Origin: Kocuria subflava
Lineage (GTDB): Bacteria; Actinomycetota; Actinomycetes; Actinomycetales; Micrococcaceae
DNA length: 64,000 nucleotides
Assembly (NCBI RefSeq): GCF_012163155.1
Contig: NZ_JAAVUN010000012.1
Coordinates: forward strand, 36,957 to 100,956
Direction: 5' to 3'
Shown: positions 25,326 through 34,671 of the stretch, in pieces
Position numbering within the stretch: the stretch's first letter is position 1
How the letters are laid out: each line of letters opens with the position of its first letter
Notes under the pieces: model-generated
What the model saw: only the letters and a program-made list of their open reading frames with translations
The model's database searches: none
What the model was told of the DNA's origin: nothing
Program-made: the position numbers and the translations under genes

Positions 25326-26576
25326 TCAGGACTGGTCGAACTTGTAGTTCTTGGGAATCAGGGTGATCCCGGACTCCGTGACGTGCAGGCCGCGAGCACG
25401 GTCCTCCTCCGCGCTGACACCCACGCGGGTACCTGCCGGGATGACCACGTTCTTGTCCACGATGCAGCGCTCCACCACGGCGTCATCCTCCACATGCACA
25501 TTGGGCAGCAGCACGGACTTGTCCACCCGCGCGTGGTTGCCGATCACCACGTTGGGGGAGAGCACGGACTCCTGGACCCGGCCACCGGCCACGATCACGC
25601 CGGGAGACAGAATGGTGTCCGTGGCAACGCCACCCTCCTGGTAGGGGCCGCGCACCAACTTGGCCGGCGGTGCGGTGACCTGATGGGTGTAGAGCGGCCA
25701 AGCCGTGTTGTAGAGGTTGAACACGGGCATGGGACGCAGCAGGTCCATGTGGGAGTCGTAGTACGAATCCAAGGTGCCCACGTCCCGCCAGTACTGACGG
25801 TCACGGTCGGTGGAACCGGGGACATCGTTGTTGGTGAAGTCGTACACCGCCGCCTCACCGCGGTCCGCAAAGTACGGCATGATGTCCCCGCCCATGTCAT
25901 GGTCCGTGTCATCACGGGACTCATCCTGCTGCAGGGCTTCCACCAGGGCGTCCGTGTTGAAAACGTAGTTGCCCATGGAGGCCAGGAACTGGGTGGGGTC
26001 ATCATCCAACGGACGTGTGGTGGCGGGCTTCTCCACAAACTGGGTGATCTTGGTGGGATCCTCCGGATCGGTCTCAATGACGCCGAAGGACGTGACCAAG
26101 TCCAAGGGCTGACGCACACCGGCCACGGTGGCCTTGGCACCGGATTCGATGTGAAAATCCACCATCTGGGAGAAGTCCATGCGGTACACGTGATCGGCAC
26201 CCACCACCACCACGATGTCCGGCTTGGCATCGTCAATCAGGTTCATGGACTGGAAGATGGCGTTGGCCGAACCCAGGAACCAGTCCTTGCCGTGACGCTG
26301 CTGAGCCGGAACGGAAGCAATGTAGTTGCCCAACAACGTGGACAGCCGCCACGTCTCAGAGAGGTGACGGTCCAGGGAGTGCGACTTGTACTGCGTGAGC
26401 ACCACAATCTGCAGGTACCCCGAGTTGACCAGGTTGGACAGGGCAAAGTCGATCAACCGGTAGGTTCCGCCAAACGGAACAGCCGGCTTGGCCCGGTCTT
26501 CGGTCAAGGGCATCAGGCGTTTGCCCTCACCACCAGCCAGAACAATTGCCAGCACCTTTTTGCGTGCCATGTGCAC
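25326..26576 (-). CDS. glgC: Glucose-1-phosphate adenylyltransferase
   Basis: 416 residues. Makes ADP-glucose from glucose-1-phosphate and ATP, the committed step of bacterial glycogen synthesis. The N-terminal [20 protein letters not shown] (nucleotide loop), [30 protein letters not shown] (catalytic Asp) and the left-handed beta-helix C-terminus ([16 protein letters not shown] hexapeptides such as [15 protein letters not shown]) are all present. It is divergent from the glycogen synthase at 26784 and shares a ~207-bp regulatory region with it. Confidence 0.97.
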   Translation of the reverse strand: MHMARKKVLAIVLAGGEGKRLMPLTEDRAKPAVPFGGTYRLIDFALSNLVNSGYLQIVVLTQYKSHSLDRHLSETWRLSTLLGNYIASVPAQQRHGKDWFLGSANAIFQSMNLIDDAKPDIVVVVGADHVYRMDFSQMVDFHIESGAKATVAGVRQPLDLVTSFGVIETDPEDPTKITQFVEKPATTRPLDDDPTQFLASMGNYVFNTDALVEALQQDESRDDTDHDMGGDIMPYFADRGEAAVYDFTNNDVPGSTDRDRQYWRDVGTLDSYYDSHMDLLRPMPVFNLYNTAWPLYTHQVTAPPAKLVRGPYQEGGVATDTILSPGVIVAGGRVQESVLSPNVVIGNHARVDKSVLLPNVHVEDDAVVERCIVDKNVVIPAGTRVGVSAEEDRARGLHVTESGITLIPKNYKFDQS

Positions 26577-26600
26577 CTCTCAAGACGTCGTCGTCGTGAT

Positions 26601-26731
26601 CCCGAACGGGGGTTCGGGACGCGGCCCCCCCCGCGGAGAGGACCGTGGTTCCGGGACAACTCAACCCTGAAAGGGGGTCCCGTGGGAAGTTGAGGACCTC
26701 AGATTGCGCAAAGCAACCGTAAGGTTGCGCA
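26601..26731. promoter_or_regulatory. glgC-glgA divergent region with two inverted repeats
   Basis: CCCGAAC (26601-26607) pairs with GTTCGGG (26612-26618), 25 bp upstream of the glgC start. TGCGCAA (26705-26711) pairs with TTGCGCA (26725-26731) around an internal CAACC-GTAA-GGTTG hairpin, ~50 bp upstream of the glgA start. A run of eight C at 26625-26632 lies between them. These are candidate operator or leader structures for coordinated glycogen gene control; no regulator is identified. Confidence 0.45.
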
Positions 26732-26783
26732 TCAACCCGCTCCGATGTGGGCGTGCGGCCCCGGTGAATGTAGTCTCAGTCAC

Positions 26784-27986
26784 GTGCGTATCGACATCGT
26801 GTCCAAGGAGTTCCCGCCCGCAATCTACGGTGGCGCCGGCGTTCACGTCGCTGAGCTGTCCCGGGTCCTGGCGCCGCTGGTTGAACTCAACGTCCGCTGC
26901 TTCGGGGAACCCCGCGAACCCAACTTCCACGGGGCCCAAGTGCAGGCCTACAAGGTCCCGGATGATCTTGCCGGGCAGAACGCCACCATTGAAACCCTGG
27001 GCACGGACCTGGCCATGGTCGGTGACATCGGGGGAGCAGACCTGGTCCACTCCCACACCTGGTACGCCAACATGGCCGGGCACCTGGCCTCCCTGATGCA
27101 CGGGATTCCCCATGTGATCTCCGCCCACTCCCTGGAGCCGCTGCGGCCCTGGAAGGCAGAGCAGCTGGGCGGTGGGTACGCCATCTCCTCCTTTGTGGAA
27201 AAGACCGCCTACCTCAACGCCGCCGCGGTGATCGCCGTGTCCGACGGCATGCGCAAGGACATCCTGCGCTGCTACCCGGAAATCGATGCCAACAAGGTGC
27301 AGGTGGTGCACAACGGCATTGACGTCTCCCAGTGGAACCGGGACGAGGGCACGGACGTCCTGGAGAAGTTCGGGATCGACCCCGCCAAGCCGTCCGTGGT
27401 GTTCGTGGGCCGAGTGACCCGCCAGAAGGGTGTACCGTTCCTGCTGCGCGCCGCCTTGCAGCTGCCGCCCGAGGTGCAGCTGGTGCTGTGCGCTGGTGCA
27501 GCCGACACCCCCGAACTGGCCGCCGAGGTTAACGGCCTCATTGAGGAGTTGCGCGCCACCCGGGAAGGCGTGGTGCTGATTGAGCAGATGCTCCCGCGCC
27601 GTGAGGTCATTCAGATCCTGTCCCACGCCACGGCCTTCGCCTGCCCCTCCGTGTACGAGCCCCTGGGCATCGTCAACCTGGAAGCCATGGCCTGTGGCGC
27701 AGCCGTGGTGGCCACCGCCACCGGCGGCATCCCGGAGGTTGTGGTGGACGGGGAGACCGGGCGCCTGGTGGAGATCCAGCAGGTCGAGGACGGGTCCGGG
27801 ACCCCGTTGGATCCGGAGAAGTTTGTCTCCGACTTTGCGGCCGCCCTGACCGAGGTGCTCTCCGATCCTGAGCGGGCTCGCGCCATGGGTGAGGCCGGCC
27901 GGACCCGGGCGGAGGAGCACTTCTCCTGGGAGGCCATTGCCGAGCGCACCCTGGAGGTCTACAGGTCAGTCCTGCCCACGGACTGA
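26784..27986 (+). CDS. glgA: Glycogen synthase (actinobacterial GlgA/GlgM type)
   Basis: 400 residues from the GTG at 26784, which begins MRIDIVSKEFPPAIYGGAGV in line with the family; an upstream in-frame start would add a non-conserved leader. GT-B fold: VHSHTWYANMAGHLASL, VVHNGIDVSQW, VFVGRVTRQKGV and CPSVYEPLGIVNLEAMACGA with the E-x7-E donor site. In mycobacteria the orthologous enzyme (GlgM) uses ADP-glucose to make maltose-1-phosphate as well as extending glucan, so it could do either here. It takes its substrate from GlgC, encoded divergently. Confidence 0.93.
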   Translation: MRIDIVSKEFPPAIYGGAGVHVAELSRVLAPLVELNVRCFGEPREPNFHGAQVQAYKVPDDLAGQNATIETLGTDLAMVGDIGGADLVHSHTWYANMAGHLASLMHGIPHVISAHSLEPLRPWKAEQLGGGYAISSFVEKTAYLNAAAVIAVSDGMRKDILRCYPEIDANKVQVVHNGIDVSQWNRDEGTDVLEKFGIDPAKPSVVFVGRVTRQKGVPFLLRAALQLPPEVQLVLCAGAADTPELAAEVNGLIEELRATREGVVLIEQMLPRREVIQILSHATAFACPSVYEPLGIVNLEAMACGAAVVATATGGIPEVVVDGETGRLVEIQQVEDGSGTPLDPEKFVSDFAAALTEVLSDPERARAMGEAGRTRAEEHFSWEAIAERTLEVYRSVLPTD

Positions 27987-28025
27987 CGTGCCTGGTGGGG
28001 GCCTGCCCACCGCCAGAGTTACCTT

Positions 28026-28043
28026 CACCGGGCGCACCCGGTG
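28026..28043 (+). terminator. Hairpin after glgA
   Basis: CACCGGG (28026-28032), loop CGCA, CCCGGTG (28037-28043), 40 bp after the glgA stop, followed by GTTGTTG rather than a clean T-run. The rest of the glgA-tRNA gap (to 28204) holds no gene; TACAGT at 28138 is a possible -10 for the tRNA. Confidence 0.5.
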
Positions 28044-28204
28044 GTTGTTGAACCAGGTGTTCATCCTGGCGTTGGTGCTGGTCTTGGTGCTTGTTGGTGT
28101 GCCCCCGGGTGATGGTGGGTGAGGGCGGTGATTGTGCTACAGTCGTCGTCGTTGCTCGGCGGTCGAGTGGGTGCATGTGCCCCCAAAACGGCTCCCGGTC
28201 ACCT

Positions 28205-28290
28205 GCGCGGGTGGCGGAATAGGCAGACGCGCTAGCTTGAGGTGCTAGTCCTCGTATTAGAGGGTGGGGGTTCAAGTCCCCCTCCGCGCA
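28205..28290 (+). tRNA. tRNA-Leu (anticodon GAG)
   Basis: 86 nt. The acceptor stem GCGCGGG pairs with TCCGCGC (28283-28289) with one G-U, discriminator A at 28290. The anticodon loop TTGAGGT is closed by CTAGC/GCTAG, giving GAG. The long class II variable arm (TCCTCGTATTAGAGGG) and the GGTTCAAGTCC T-arm are standard for leucine. The CCA end is not encoded. Confidence 0.95.
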
Positions 28291-28299
28291 CAATATTGC

Positions 28300-28342
28300 A
28301 AGGCCCCTGACCTGGGTTTGTCGACCAGGTCAGGGGCCTTTT
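28300..28342 (+). terminator. Rho-independent terminator of the tRNA gene
   Basis: A perfect 16-bp stem (28300-28315 with 28325-28340), nine-nt loop and four T at 28339-28342. It begins 10 bp after the tRNA. Confidence 0.9.
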
Positions 28343-28388
28343 GCGTGTCTGGCTGCCAGTTCGGCGGGTCCCCGGCGCCAAGACCCGA

Positions 28389-28532
28389 GCCGGTGCCACT
28401 TTGGTACGTCATCAGCCCTTCATGCGGGACCAAACTGCCGCCGGCTTGAACGTAGCCAGTCGCCTCACCCGAGTTCTGCGCAATCTGAGCCGTCATCAGC
28501 GCCTGATGGGGTCCCAGAGTGCGCAGAACTCG
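28389..28532. repeat. Two adjacent large inverted repeats in an otherwise empty region
   Basis: Repeat 1: arms 28389-28405 and 28429-28445, 17 bp with three mismatches. Repeat 2: arms 28470-28482 and 28520-28532, 13 bp perfect (CGAGTTCTGCGCA), enclosing CATCAG-CGC-CTGATG. They lie between the tRNA terminator and the stop of the minus-strand gene at 28557. Possibilities include a terminator cluster for that gene, a structured small RNA or a small non-autonomous element. No coding sequence is convincing in 28343-28556. Confidence 0.7.
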
Positions 28533-28556
28533 CCCAGCACAGCACCACCCGCAGGA

Positions 28557-29636
28557 TCAGTCCTCTGCATACCGGCGCTGGCGCTCGCGTTGGCCGTGGG
28601 TGAGCTTCTTGAGGTCGGTACGGCTGTCAAAGCTGGAGCCCAGCCCTCCGGCCACCACTCCCATGGCTGCACTGAGCCAAGCGATGTCCAAGTAGTTGGT
28701 GAACTGGACCCGATCCGTGTCCAAGAGCGTGGCCATAAACTCCGGGGAGATCACAATCAGCCCACCCAGCAGAATCAACACCACCAGCAGCAGGTAGAGC
28801 GCCACCACGCAGACCAACAGGGTGAGGATCGTGGAGAGGTTGTAGAGCGCCATGACGCGGGAGAGGCTGTCCTTGACCGGCCGGTCCCACAGCCCGTTAC
28901 TCACAATCAGCCAGGTGACCATCACCGCCACAGCCAGCACACCGATGGATACCAGCCGCACCGTGCTCAGGTATTCGGCCATCTGCCAGATGGAGCTGTA
29001 GAAGATGCCGAACGCACCGGTGGCAGTGGCTGCCGCAAGGGCGCTGGAGAGCCGCGGTGCTGTGCGCCAGGGGTCGTTGGCCATGGTCATGCCCATGACG
29101 GTGCGCACAGATCCAACCCACCGCCCGGAGCGCAACCCCACATGCCCGCTGTCCAGGGCGAACCACTCGGTCCAGCGCACCCGGGGCTGCGGATCTGCTC
29201 CAAGCTCACCGGGGGAGTCGGCACCCGACGGCGGAATCAACCGCGCCACGCAGTCCAACAACACCTTCAGGATCCGACGCCGCGTGGTCACGGCCCCCAC
29301 CGCTGGGCAGGAAATGACACCCACGTTGTGTTCCGGAAAGATCTCGGCCACCAGTGGGTGATCTTCCCGGTACCGAGGGATTTCGGTGAGCAGAAGGACG
29401 GCATCGACGTCGTCGTAGTGGGCGGCCAGGGCTGCCGCCGAGGCCACGTCCAGAGTGTTGTCCGGGCGCAGGCGAATGGTGTCCGTGACGGTGAGCAGAT
29501 CCACGGTGTGGGGGTAGGTCCGCACCAGGTGGGAACGGAAACGGTCCTGAATTTTGGACACACGCCGCGATGGCAGACCGGGATCACTGATGAGCAGGAT
29601 CCGCAGTTTGGGTGGTTCTGGGAGGTCGGGGGCCAT
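28557..29636 (-). CDS. Hypothetical membrane protein with N-terminal Rossmann-like domain
   Basis: 359 residues. Residues ~10-115 alternate strands and helices (LRILLISDPGLPSRRVSKI, TVDLLTVTDTIRL, DVDAVLLLTEIPRY, HNVGVISCPAVGAV), like a nucleotide-binding or receiver-like fold. A charged linker follows. From ~190 there are four hydrophobic helices, including FYSSIWQMAEYLSTVRLVSIGVL-type and LLLVVLILLGGLIVI segments. The C-terminus is basic (GQRERQRRYAED). I do not recognise a family; similar proteins of unknown function are common in actinobacteria. It is separated by 42 bp from the following MFS gene's stop, on the same strand. Confidence 0.72.
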   Translation of the reverse strand: MAPDLPEPPKLRILLISDPGLPSRRVSKIQDRFRSHLVRTYPHTVDLLTVTDTIRLRPDNTLDVASAAALAAHYDDVDAVLLLTEIPRYREDHPLVAEIFPEHNVGVISCPAVGAVTTRRRILKVLLDCVARLIPPSGADSPGELGADPQPRVRWTEWFALDSGHVGLRSGRWVGSVRTVMGMTMANDPWRTAPRLSSALAAATATGAFGIFYSSIWQMAEYLSTVRLVSIGVLAVAVMVTWLIVSNGLWDRPVKDSLSRVMALYNLSTILTLLVCVVALYLLLVVLILLGGLIVISPEFMATLLDTDRVQFTNYLDIAWLSAAMGVVAGGLGSSFDSRTDLKKLTHGQRERQRRYAED

Positions 29637-29678
29637 GCACCCACCGTATCCGTAAGCACCCCGTCGATTAGGTCATCG

Positions 29679-30893
29679 TCAGGCGGGGTCGCGACGCTGC
29701 AGCACCGCCACAGCCCCAGCGCACACCAGGCCGGCCAGCACCAAGGCTGCCGACCACAGCATCACGGAGATCCATCCGAAAGAGCTCCACAGGTGCGTTG
29801 ACAGAGTCCCGGAGACCGTGGAGCCCGCGTAGTAGAGCACCAGGTAGGCACTGGATGCCCGGGCCGTGCTCAGACGCAGCCGGTGCGCCCGGTCCACCAC
29901 CCAACCGCTGAGCATGGAGTGGGTTCCCATGAACGCGAAGGTCAGCAGCCCCAGGCCGAACATGGCGGTGGCCACCAGGTCGGGGGAGGTCACCGCTACG
30001 GCCACACCCATGAGCAGCAGCCCAGCCACCACGGTGGCAGGCCGGTCCAGCCGAGCCCCGATCCTGCGGAAGATCGCCGGCGCCAGGATCCCCACGGGGT
30101 ATGCCAGGTAGACCAGTGCGGCCTCGTTGCCCAGGTTGAACGGCTCAGCTTCCAGGCGCAGGGCGATGGCGTTGTAGGCCCCCACGAACACCGCCATGAT
30201 CAGCCCACCCAGAACACAGATCAACACGATCTGGGCGTGACGCAGCACCGTGAAGGTGCCGAACAAGACCTCGTGCACCGGCAGCCGCTGCTTGGACGGG
30301 GCATCGGCAGGCAGTGCCACCATCACCACCACGCCGATCAGCACGGAGAACACGCCCAGCACCCACGCGGAGACCTGCCACCCACCCAGCTCGGACAGTG
30401 GTTGCGGCAGCAGACGTCCCAGCGCCCCGCCCATGGCCGTTCCGGCAATGTAGAACGCGTTGGCCGCCGGATGCGCCGCGTTGTCCACCTGCTCCCGCAG
30501 ATACGCCAGCGCGATGGCCGGTAGGCCTGCCAGGGCCAGACCGGAAAGCGCTCGCAGCACCAGGAAGATTTCCCAGTTCGGAGCCAGGGCACACCCCAGG
30601 GTGAACAGGCCGGAGAGCACCAGGGACCCGGACATCACCCAGATTCGACCCAGGGCATCCGCCAGCGGCCCGGCCAGCAACAGCCCCACCATCATGGCCA
30701 GGGTGGTGGCAGACAGCGCGGCTCCCGTGGCACCTTCAGCAACGCCGAAAGACCGTGCGAACTGCGGCAGCAGCGGCTGCACAAAGTAGATCACCGCAAA
30801 ATTCGCCAGCCCACCCAGACCCAGCGTGCCCAGGATGCGCCGGTACTGCGGCGAGCCTGCGGGGAATCCAGGGGAGGGCGTACGAATCGACAC
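29679..30893 (-). CDS. Major facilitator superfamily transporter
   Basis: 404 residues from GTG 30893, which has AGGTGA five bases upstream; longer in-frame starts would add a glycine-rich, non-membrane leader. About 12 transmembrane helices in two halves. The conserved loop 2-3 motif is GPLADALGRIWVMSGSLVLSG and its second-half equivalent is RIGARLDRPATVVAGL. N-terminus VQPLLPQFARSFGV resembles YnfM/arabinose-efflux-type exporters. The substrate cannot be predicted. It is divergent from mpa over 122 bp. Confidence 0.88.
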   Translation of the reverse strand: MSIRTPSPGFPAGSPQYRRILGTLGLGGLANFAVIYFVQPLLPQFARSFGVAEGATGAALSATTLAMMVGLLLAGPLADALGRIWVMSGSLVLSGLFTLGCALAPNWEIFLVLRALSGLALAGLPAIALAYLREQVDNAAHPAANAFYIAGTAMGGALGRLLPQPLSELGGWQVSAWVLGVFSVLIGVVVMVALPADAPSKQRLPVHEVLFGTFTVLRHAQIVLICVLGGLIMAVFVGAYNAIALRLEAEPFNLGNEAALVYLAYPVGILAPAIFRRIGARLDRPATVVAGLLLMGVAVAVTSPDLVATAMFGLGLLTFAFMGTHSMLSGWVVDRAHRLRLSTARASSAYLVLYYAGSTVSGTLSTHLWSSFGWISVMLWSAALVLAGLVCAGAVAVLQRRDPA

Positions 30894-31015
30894 CCCTTCA
30901 CCTAAACACAGACCCACGCACCCCACGGCCAGGGACCCACCCACAGCACAGGGCATAGAGTTGGGCGGTAGGCCCGTACCCACCACTGCATGCCCGGCCC
31001 CGGGCAGGATCAGGA

Positions 31016-32746
31016 TTGACGACGACGATGACCGACTCCCCATCGAACGCATCCCACCCGGCAGCGGAGAACGGCACGGACCAGCGGGCCGCCCAGCTGG
31101 CCACAGCCCACCGGCAGGTTGCAATCGTGCGGGAGGAAAAGCGAAACCTGGACCGGCAACTGGCCACCGCCGGACAGCAGAACCAGAAGCTGCGCACCGC
31201 GTTGGAGGGTGCCCGCGAGCAGATCACCAAGCTCAAGAAGGCCCTGGAACATGATCTGGCCCTGCCGCTGTCCGTGGGGACGTTGATCCGCGTGATTCCC
31301 GCCGGGAACTCGGCAGGCACCAAGGACATCAGCACGGATGTGATGGTATCCGGGCGCAACGTGCGCTGTGCAGTTTCTCCGCTGGTTCCACAGGGTGCCC
31401 TGGAGCCGGGGCGTCAGATCCTGGTGGATGAGCACTCCGTCGTCGTTGCGGTGTTGGGCTACGAGGCCACGGGCGAACTGGCCAATGTGCGCGAGGTGGT
31501 GGACGGCACCCGTGTGGTGACCGTGGGGCGTTCCGATGAGGAGCGGGTGCTGCGCATGTCCGGGACCCTGCGCAAGAACCCGCCGCAGCCGGGGCAGACC
31601 GTCAGCATCGACCACCGTACGGGTTTTGCGTTGGAGGTGGTCAAGCGCACCGGCATGGAGGAGCTGGTGCTAGAGGAAGTGCCCAACGTGCGCTACCAGG
31701 ACATCGGTGGCCTGGGTGCGGAGATCGAGGCCATCAAGGACGCCGTGGAGCTGCCGTTTGTCCACCCGGACCTGTACCGACAGCACAAACTGACCCCGCC
31801 CAAGGGCATCCTGCTCTACGGTCCGCCAGGCAACGGCAAGACCATGATCGCCAAAGCCGTGGCACGGTCCCTTGCCGAGCGTGCGGCAGAAAAGTCCGGG
31901 CGGGAGCAAGCCAAGGGTTACTTCCTGAACATCAAGGGCCCCGAGCTGCTGGACAAGTACGTGGGGGAGACCGAGCGGCAGATCCGCCAGATCTTCACCC
32001 GCGCCCGGGAACAAGCCGAGGCCGGCATCCCCGTGGTGGTGTTCTTTGACGAGATGGACTCCCTGTTCCGCACCCGCGGCTCCGGGGTCTCCTCAGATGT
32101 GGAAACCACCATTGTCCCGCAGCTGCTCACGGAGATCGACGGCGTGGAGAAGCTGGACAACGTGATCATTGTGGGCGCCACCAACCGGGAGGACATGATA
32201 GACCCGGCCGTGCTGCGCCCCGGGCGGTTGGACGTCAAGATCCGGATCGATCGCCCGGATGCTGCCGGAGCCCGGGAGATCTTTGCCCTCTACCTGACCC
32301 CGGATCTGCCGTTGCAGCAGGAAGAGATCATTGCCGCAGGCTCCCGGGAAGCTGCGGTGGAGGCACTGATCGACGCCGGAGTGGCAACCATGTACGCCCA
32401 GACGGATGCCACCCGGTTCCTGGAGATCACCTACAAGGCCGGCGAGCGCGAAACCCTGTGGTTCTCCGACTTTGCCTCCGGTGCGGTGATCCGCAACATT
32501 GTGGACCGGGCAAAGAAACAGGCCATCAAGGGTCTGCTGACCCGCCAGGTACGTGGCATCAGCATGGAGCACGTGCGCCAGGCGGTGGCCCAGGAGTTCA
32601 TGGAGCAACAGGACCTGCCGGACACCTCTGATCCTGATGACTGGGCACGGATCTCCGGGCGCCGCGGGGACACCATTGCCGATCTGCGGATCGTGATGCA
32701 CCGCGGAACGCGTCCGGAGGAGAACACCGGGGGTCGTCAGGCATGA
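31016..32746 (+). CDS. mpa: Proteasome-associated / AAA ATPase forming ring-shaped complexes (Mpa/ARC)
   Basis: 576 residues from TTG 31016 (AGGATCAGGA upstream); ATG 31028 is an alternative. Coiled coil ~25-80, which in this family binds Pup, then tandem OB domains, then an AAA module with Walker A GPPGNGKT (269-276) and Walker B D345-E346 in FFDEMDSLF. The ring unfolds pupylated proteins. The C-terminus ends ...EENTGGRQA, without the Gln-Tyr-Leu-type tail that lets mycobacterial Mpa dock on the 20S proteasome; corynebacterial ARC, which acts without a proteasome, also lacks it. Its stop overlaps the dop start by 4 nt. Confidence 0.95.
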   Translation: MTTTMTDSPSNASHPAAENGTDQRAAQLATAHRQVAIVREEKRNLDRQLATAGQQNQKLRTALEGAREQITKLKKALEHDLALPLSVGTLIRVIPAGNSAGTKDISTDVMVSGRNVRCAVSPLVPQGALEPGRQILVDEHSVVVAVLGYEATGELANVREVVDGTRVVTVGRSDEERVLRMSGTLRKNPPQPGQTVSIDHRTGFALEVVKRTGMEELVLEEVPNVRYQDIGGLGAEIEAIKDAVELPFVHPDLYRQHKLTPPKGILLYGPPGNGKTMIAKAVARSLAERAAEKSGREQAKGYFLNIKGPELLDKYVGETERQIRQIFTRAREQAEAGIPVVVFFDEMDSLFRTRGSGVSSDVETTIVPQLLTEIDGVEKLDNVIIVGATNREDMIDPAVLRPGRLDVKIRIDRPDAAGAREIFALYLTPDLPLQQEEIIAAGSREAAVEALIDAGVATMYAQTDATRFLEITYKAGERETLWFSDFASGAVIRNIVDRAKKQAIKGLLTRQVRGISMEHVRQAVAQEFMEQQDLPDTSDPDDWARISGRRGDTIADLRIVMHRGTRPEENTGGRQA

Positions 32747-34368
32747 GTGTGCGCCGCGTGATGGGGGCGGAAACGGAGTTCGGAGTGTTGGCACCTGCCA
32801 AGCCGATGGCCAACGCCACGGTGCTCTCCACCCGGGTGGTCACCGCCTATGCGGCCCTGGTGCGCCGTGAGCTGGGTGCAGTGGGGGAGACGGTGGCCGA
32901 TTTTGACTACAGCTCGGAAACTCCGTTGCAGGATTCCCGTGGCTTTGCCATGGAACGGGCCAAGGCTCACCCCACCCAGCTCACGGACACCGCCCCGGTG
33001 CTGACCAGTGAGGAAATCGCGGCAGAAGCCCTGGCGGAACAGGGCATGTGGGAGGACTACGCCGCCCGGATCGTGATGAACACGGTGCTGCCCAACGGCG
33101 CCCGGCTCTACGTGGACCACTCCCACCCGGAGTATTCCTCCCCGGAGGTGCTCACCCCGCGTGATGCCGTGCTCTATGACCTGGCCGGGGATGCCGTGGC
33201 AGCCACCGTGGTGGAGGTTCTGGCGGCATCGGCCGAGGCCACCGGGTTGGAGCCCATCCACCTCTACAAGAACAACACCGACGGCAAATCAGCTTCCTAC
33301 GGTTCGCACGAGAACTACCAGATTCCCCGGGACATCAACCTGGACCGGTTGCACGAGGCCTTGCTGCCGTTCTTCGCCTCCCGTCAAGTGGTGTGTGGTG
33401 CAGGCCGCGTGGGTCTGGGCACGGACGGTGCCCGGCCGGGATTCCAGATCAGCCAACGTGCAGACTTCTTTGAACGTCAGGTGGGTTTGGAAACCACCGT
33501 GCGCCGGCCGATCGTCAACACCCGGGACGAGCCCCACGCGGATGACTCCAAGTACCGCAGACTTCACGTGATTGTGGGAGACGCCAACCTGGCCCACCAT
33601 TCCCAACTGTTGAAGTTCGGCATCACCTCCCTGGTCCTGCGTCTGGTGGAGCACAAAGCCGCCCCGGTGATCCCGCTCTACGATCCCGTGGAGGCCATCC
33701 ACACCATCAGTCATGACCCCACCTTGCAGGCCACAGTGCCCACACGGGATGGCCGCAGGCTGACCGGCGTGCAGGTCCAGCGGCTCTTCCTGGAAGCCGC
33801 CGAAGCCCTGGAAGGTCCGGACCCGGATGCCGACACCGCCGAGATCCTGCACCTGTGGCGCGAGGTTCTGGACACTCTGGAGACCAACCCCATGGCCCTG
33901 GCCGATCGCCTGGACTGGATGGCCAAGTACCAGTTGCTGCTGACCTACAAGGACCGGGGCAACCTGGAGTGGAACGCACCCCAGCTGGCAGCCATCGACC
34001 TCCAGTATCACGACGTCAACCCCGCCAAGGGTCTCTACCACCGCCTGGCTGCTGCCGGTCGCATCCAGACCCTGTTCACGAATGACCAGATCCGAGCCGC
34101 CACCTGGACCCCACCGGCACAGACCCGCGCGGATTTCCGCGGGCGGTTGGTGGCGGCCTTCCCGGACGACGTCGTGACCGTGGGGTGGGACGCCGCCTCC
34201 GTGAAGTTCGACGGCGTCCACCGCGGCGCGCGTTTGACCATGCCCGAACCCACGGAACTGACCCAGGAGCAGACCGCCACCTGGTGGACGGCTGACACCG
34301 TGGAGGACCTGGTCCGACACATGGAAAAGGCCCACCCCACCTGGGTGTGGGCTTCTACCACGGACTGA
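32743..34368 (+). CDS. dop: Pup deamidase / depupylase
   Basis: 541 residues, ATG overlapping the mpa stop (ATGA). Dop converts the C-terminal Gln of Pup to Glu and also removes Pup from substrates. The carboxylate-amine-ligase fold starts with VMGAETEFGV (Glu10, Glu12 as Mg/ATP ligands). Between about residues 50 and 90 is the Dop-specific insertion ('Dop loop': FAMERAKAHPTQLTDTAPVL), which separates it from PafA. NGARLYVDHSHPEYSSPE and YKNNTDGKSASYGSHENYQ are family hallmarks. A functional Dop is required here because the local Pup ends in Gln. Confidence 0.95.
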   Translation: MSVRRVMGAETEFGVLAPAKPMANATVLSTRVVTAYAALVRRELGAVGETVADFDYSSETPLQDSRGFAMERAKAHPTQLTDTAPVLTSEEIAAEALAEQGMWEDYAARIVMNTVLPNGARLYVDHSHPEYSSPEVLTPRDAVLYDLAGDAVAATVVEVLAASAEATGLEPIHLYKNNTDGKSASYGSHENYQIPRDINLDRLHEALLPFFASRQVVCGAGRVGLGTDGARPGFQISQRADFFERQVGLETTVRRPIVNTRDEPHADDSKYRRLHVIVGDANLAHHSQLLKFGITSLVLRLVEHKAAPVIPLYDPVEAIHTISHDPTLQATVPTRDGRRLTGVQVQRLFLEAAEALEGPDPDADTAEILHLWREVLDTLETNPMALADRLDWMAKYQLLLTYKDRGNLEWNAPQLAAIDLQYHDVNPAKGLYHRLAAAGRIQTLFTNDQIRAATWTPPAQTRADFRGRLVAAFPDDVVTVGWDAASVKFDGVHRGARLTMPEPTELTQEQTATWWTADTVEDLVRHMEKAHPTWVWASTTD

Positions 34369-34454
34369 ACGCTCGCAGACTGAGCGCTCACAAACTGAGC
34401 ACCGCGGTCTGAGCACCCAAACACACCACATCAACGCCTTCAAGAGGACACAAC

Positions 34455-34667
34455 ATGGCCCAGGAACGCATCACCAGCACCGGCTCCAAGCGGGAAGAGG
34501 AGACACCCCTTCCCGATTCTGCCCCCGCCCCCGCACCCGGTGGACCATCCGCCGCCGCCCAGGCGCAGGCCAACCAGGCCGATGACCTCCTGGCAGACAT
34601 TGACGCCGTGCTGGAAGCCAACGCAGAAGAGTTCGTCAAGGGATTCGTGCAGAAGGGCGGTCAGTGA
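34455..34667 (+). CDS. pup: Prokaryotic ubiquitin-like protein Pup
   Basis: 70 residues with AAGAGGA upstream of ATG 34455. Disordered, acidic and Pro/Ala-rich N-half; the C-half [20 protein letters not shown] forms the helix that binds the Mpa coiled coil. It ends GFVQKGGQ: the GG-Gln form, so Dop deamidation must precede ligation to lysines by PafA. In most Pup loci prcB and prcA follow directly; here the pafA ATG comes 4 bp after the pup stop. Confidence 0.96.
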   Translation: MAQERITSTGSKREEETPLPDSAPAPAPGGPSAAAQAQANQADDLLADIDAVLEANAEEFVKGFVQKGGQ

Positions 34668-34671
34668 CCCC

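Noticed and set aside
26625..26632. Run of eight C in the glgC-glgA region as a phase-variation tract
   Set aside because: Single short homopolymer in a GC-rich intergenic region; no coding effect and no evidence of variability.
25323..26693. 456-codon plus-strand frame opposite glgC
   Set aside because: It is the complement of a clear glgC with all catalytic motifs; Gly/His/Val-rich and without its own ribosome site.
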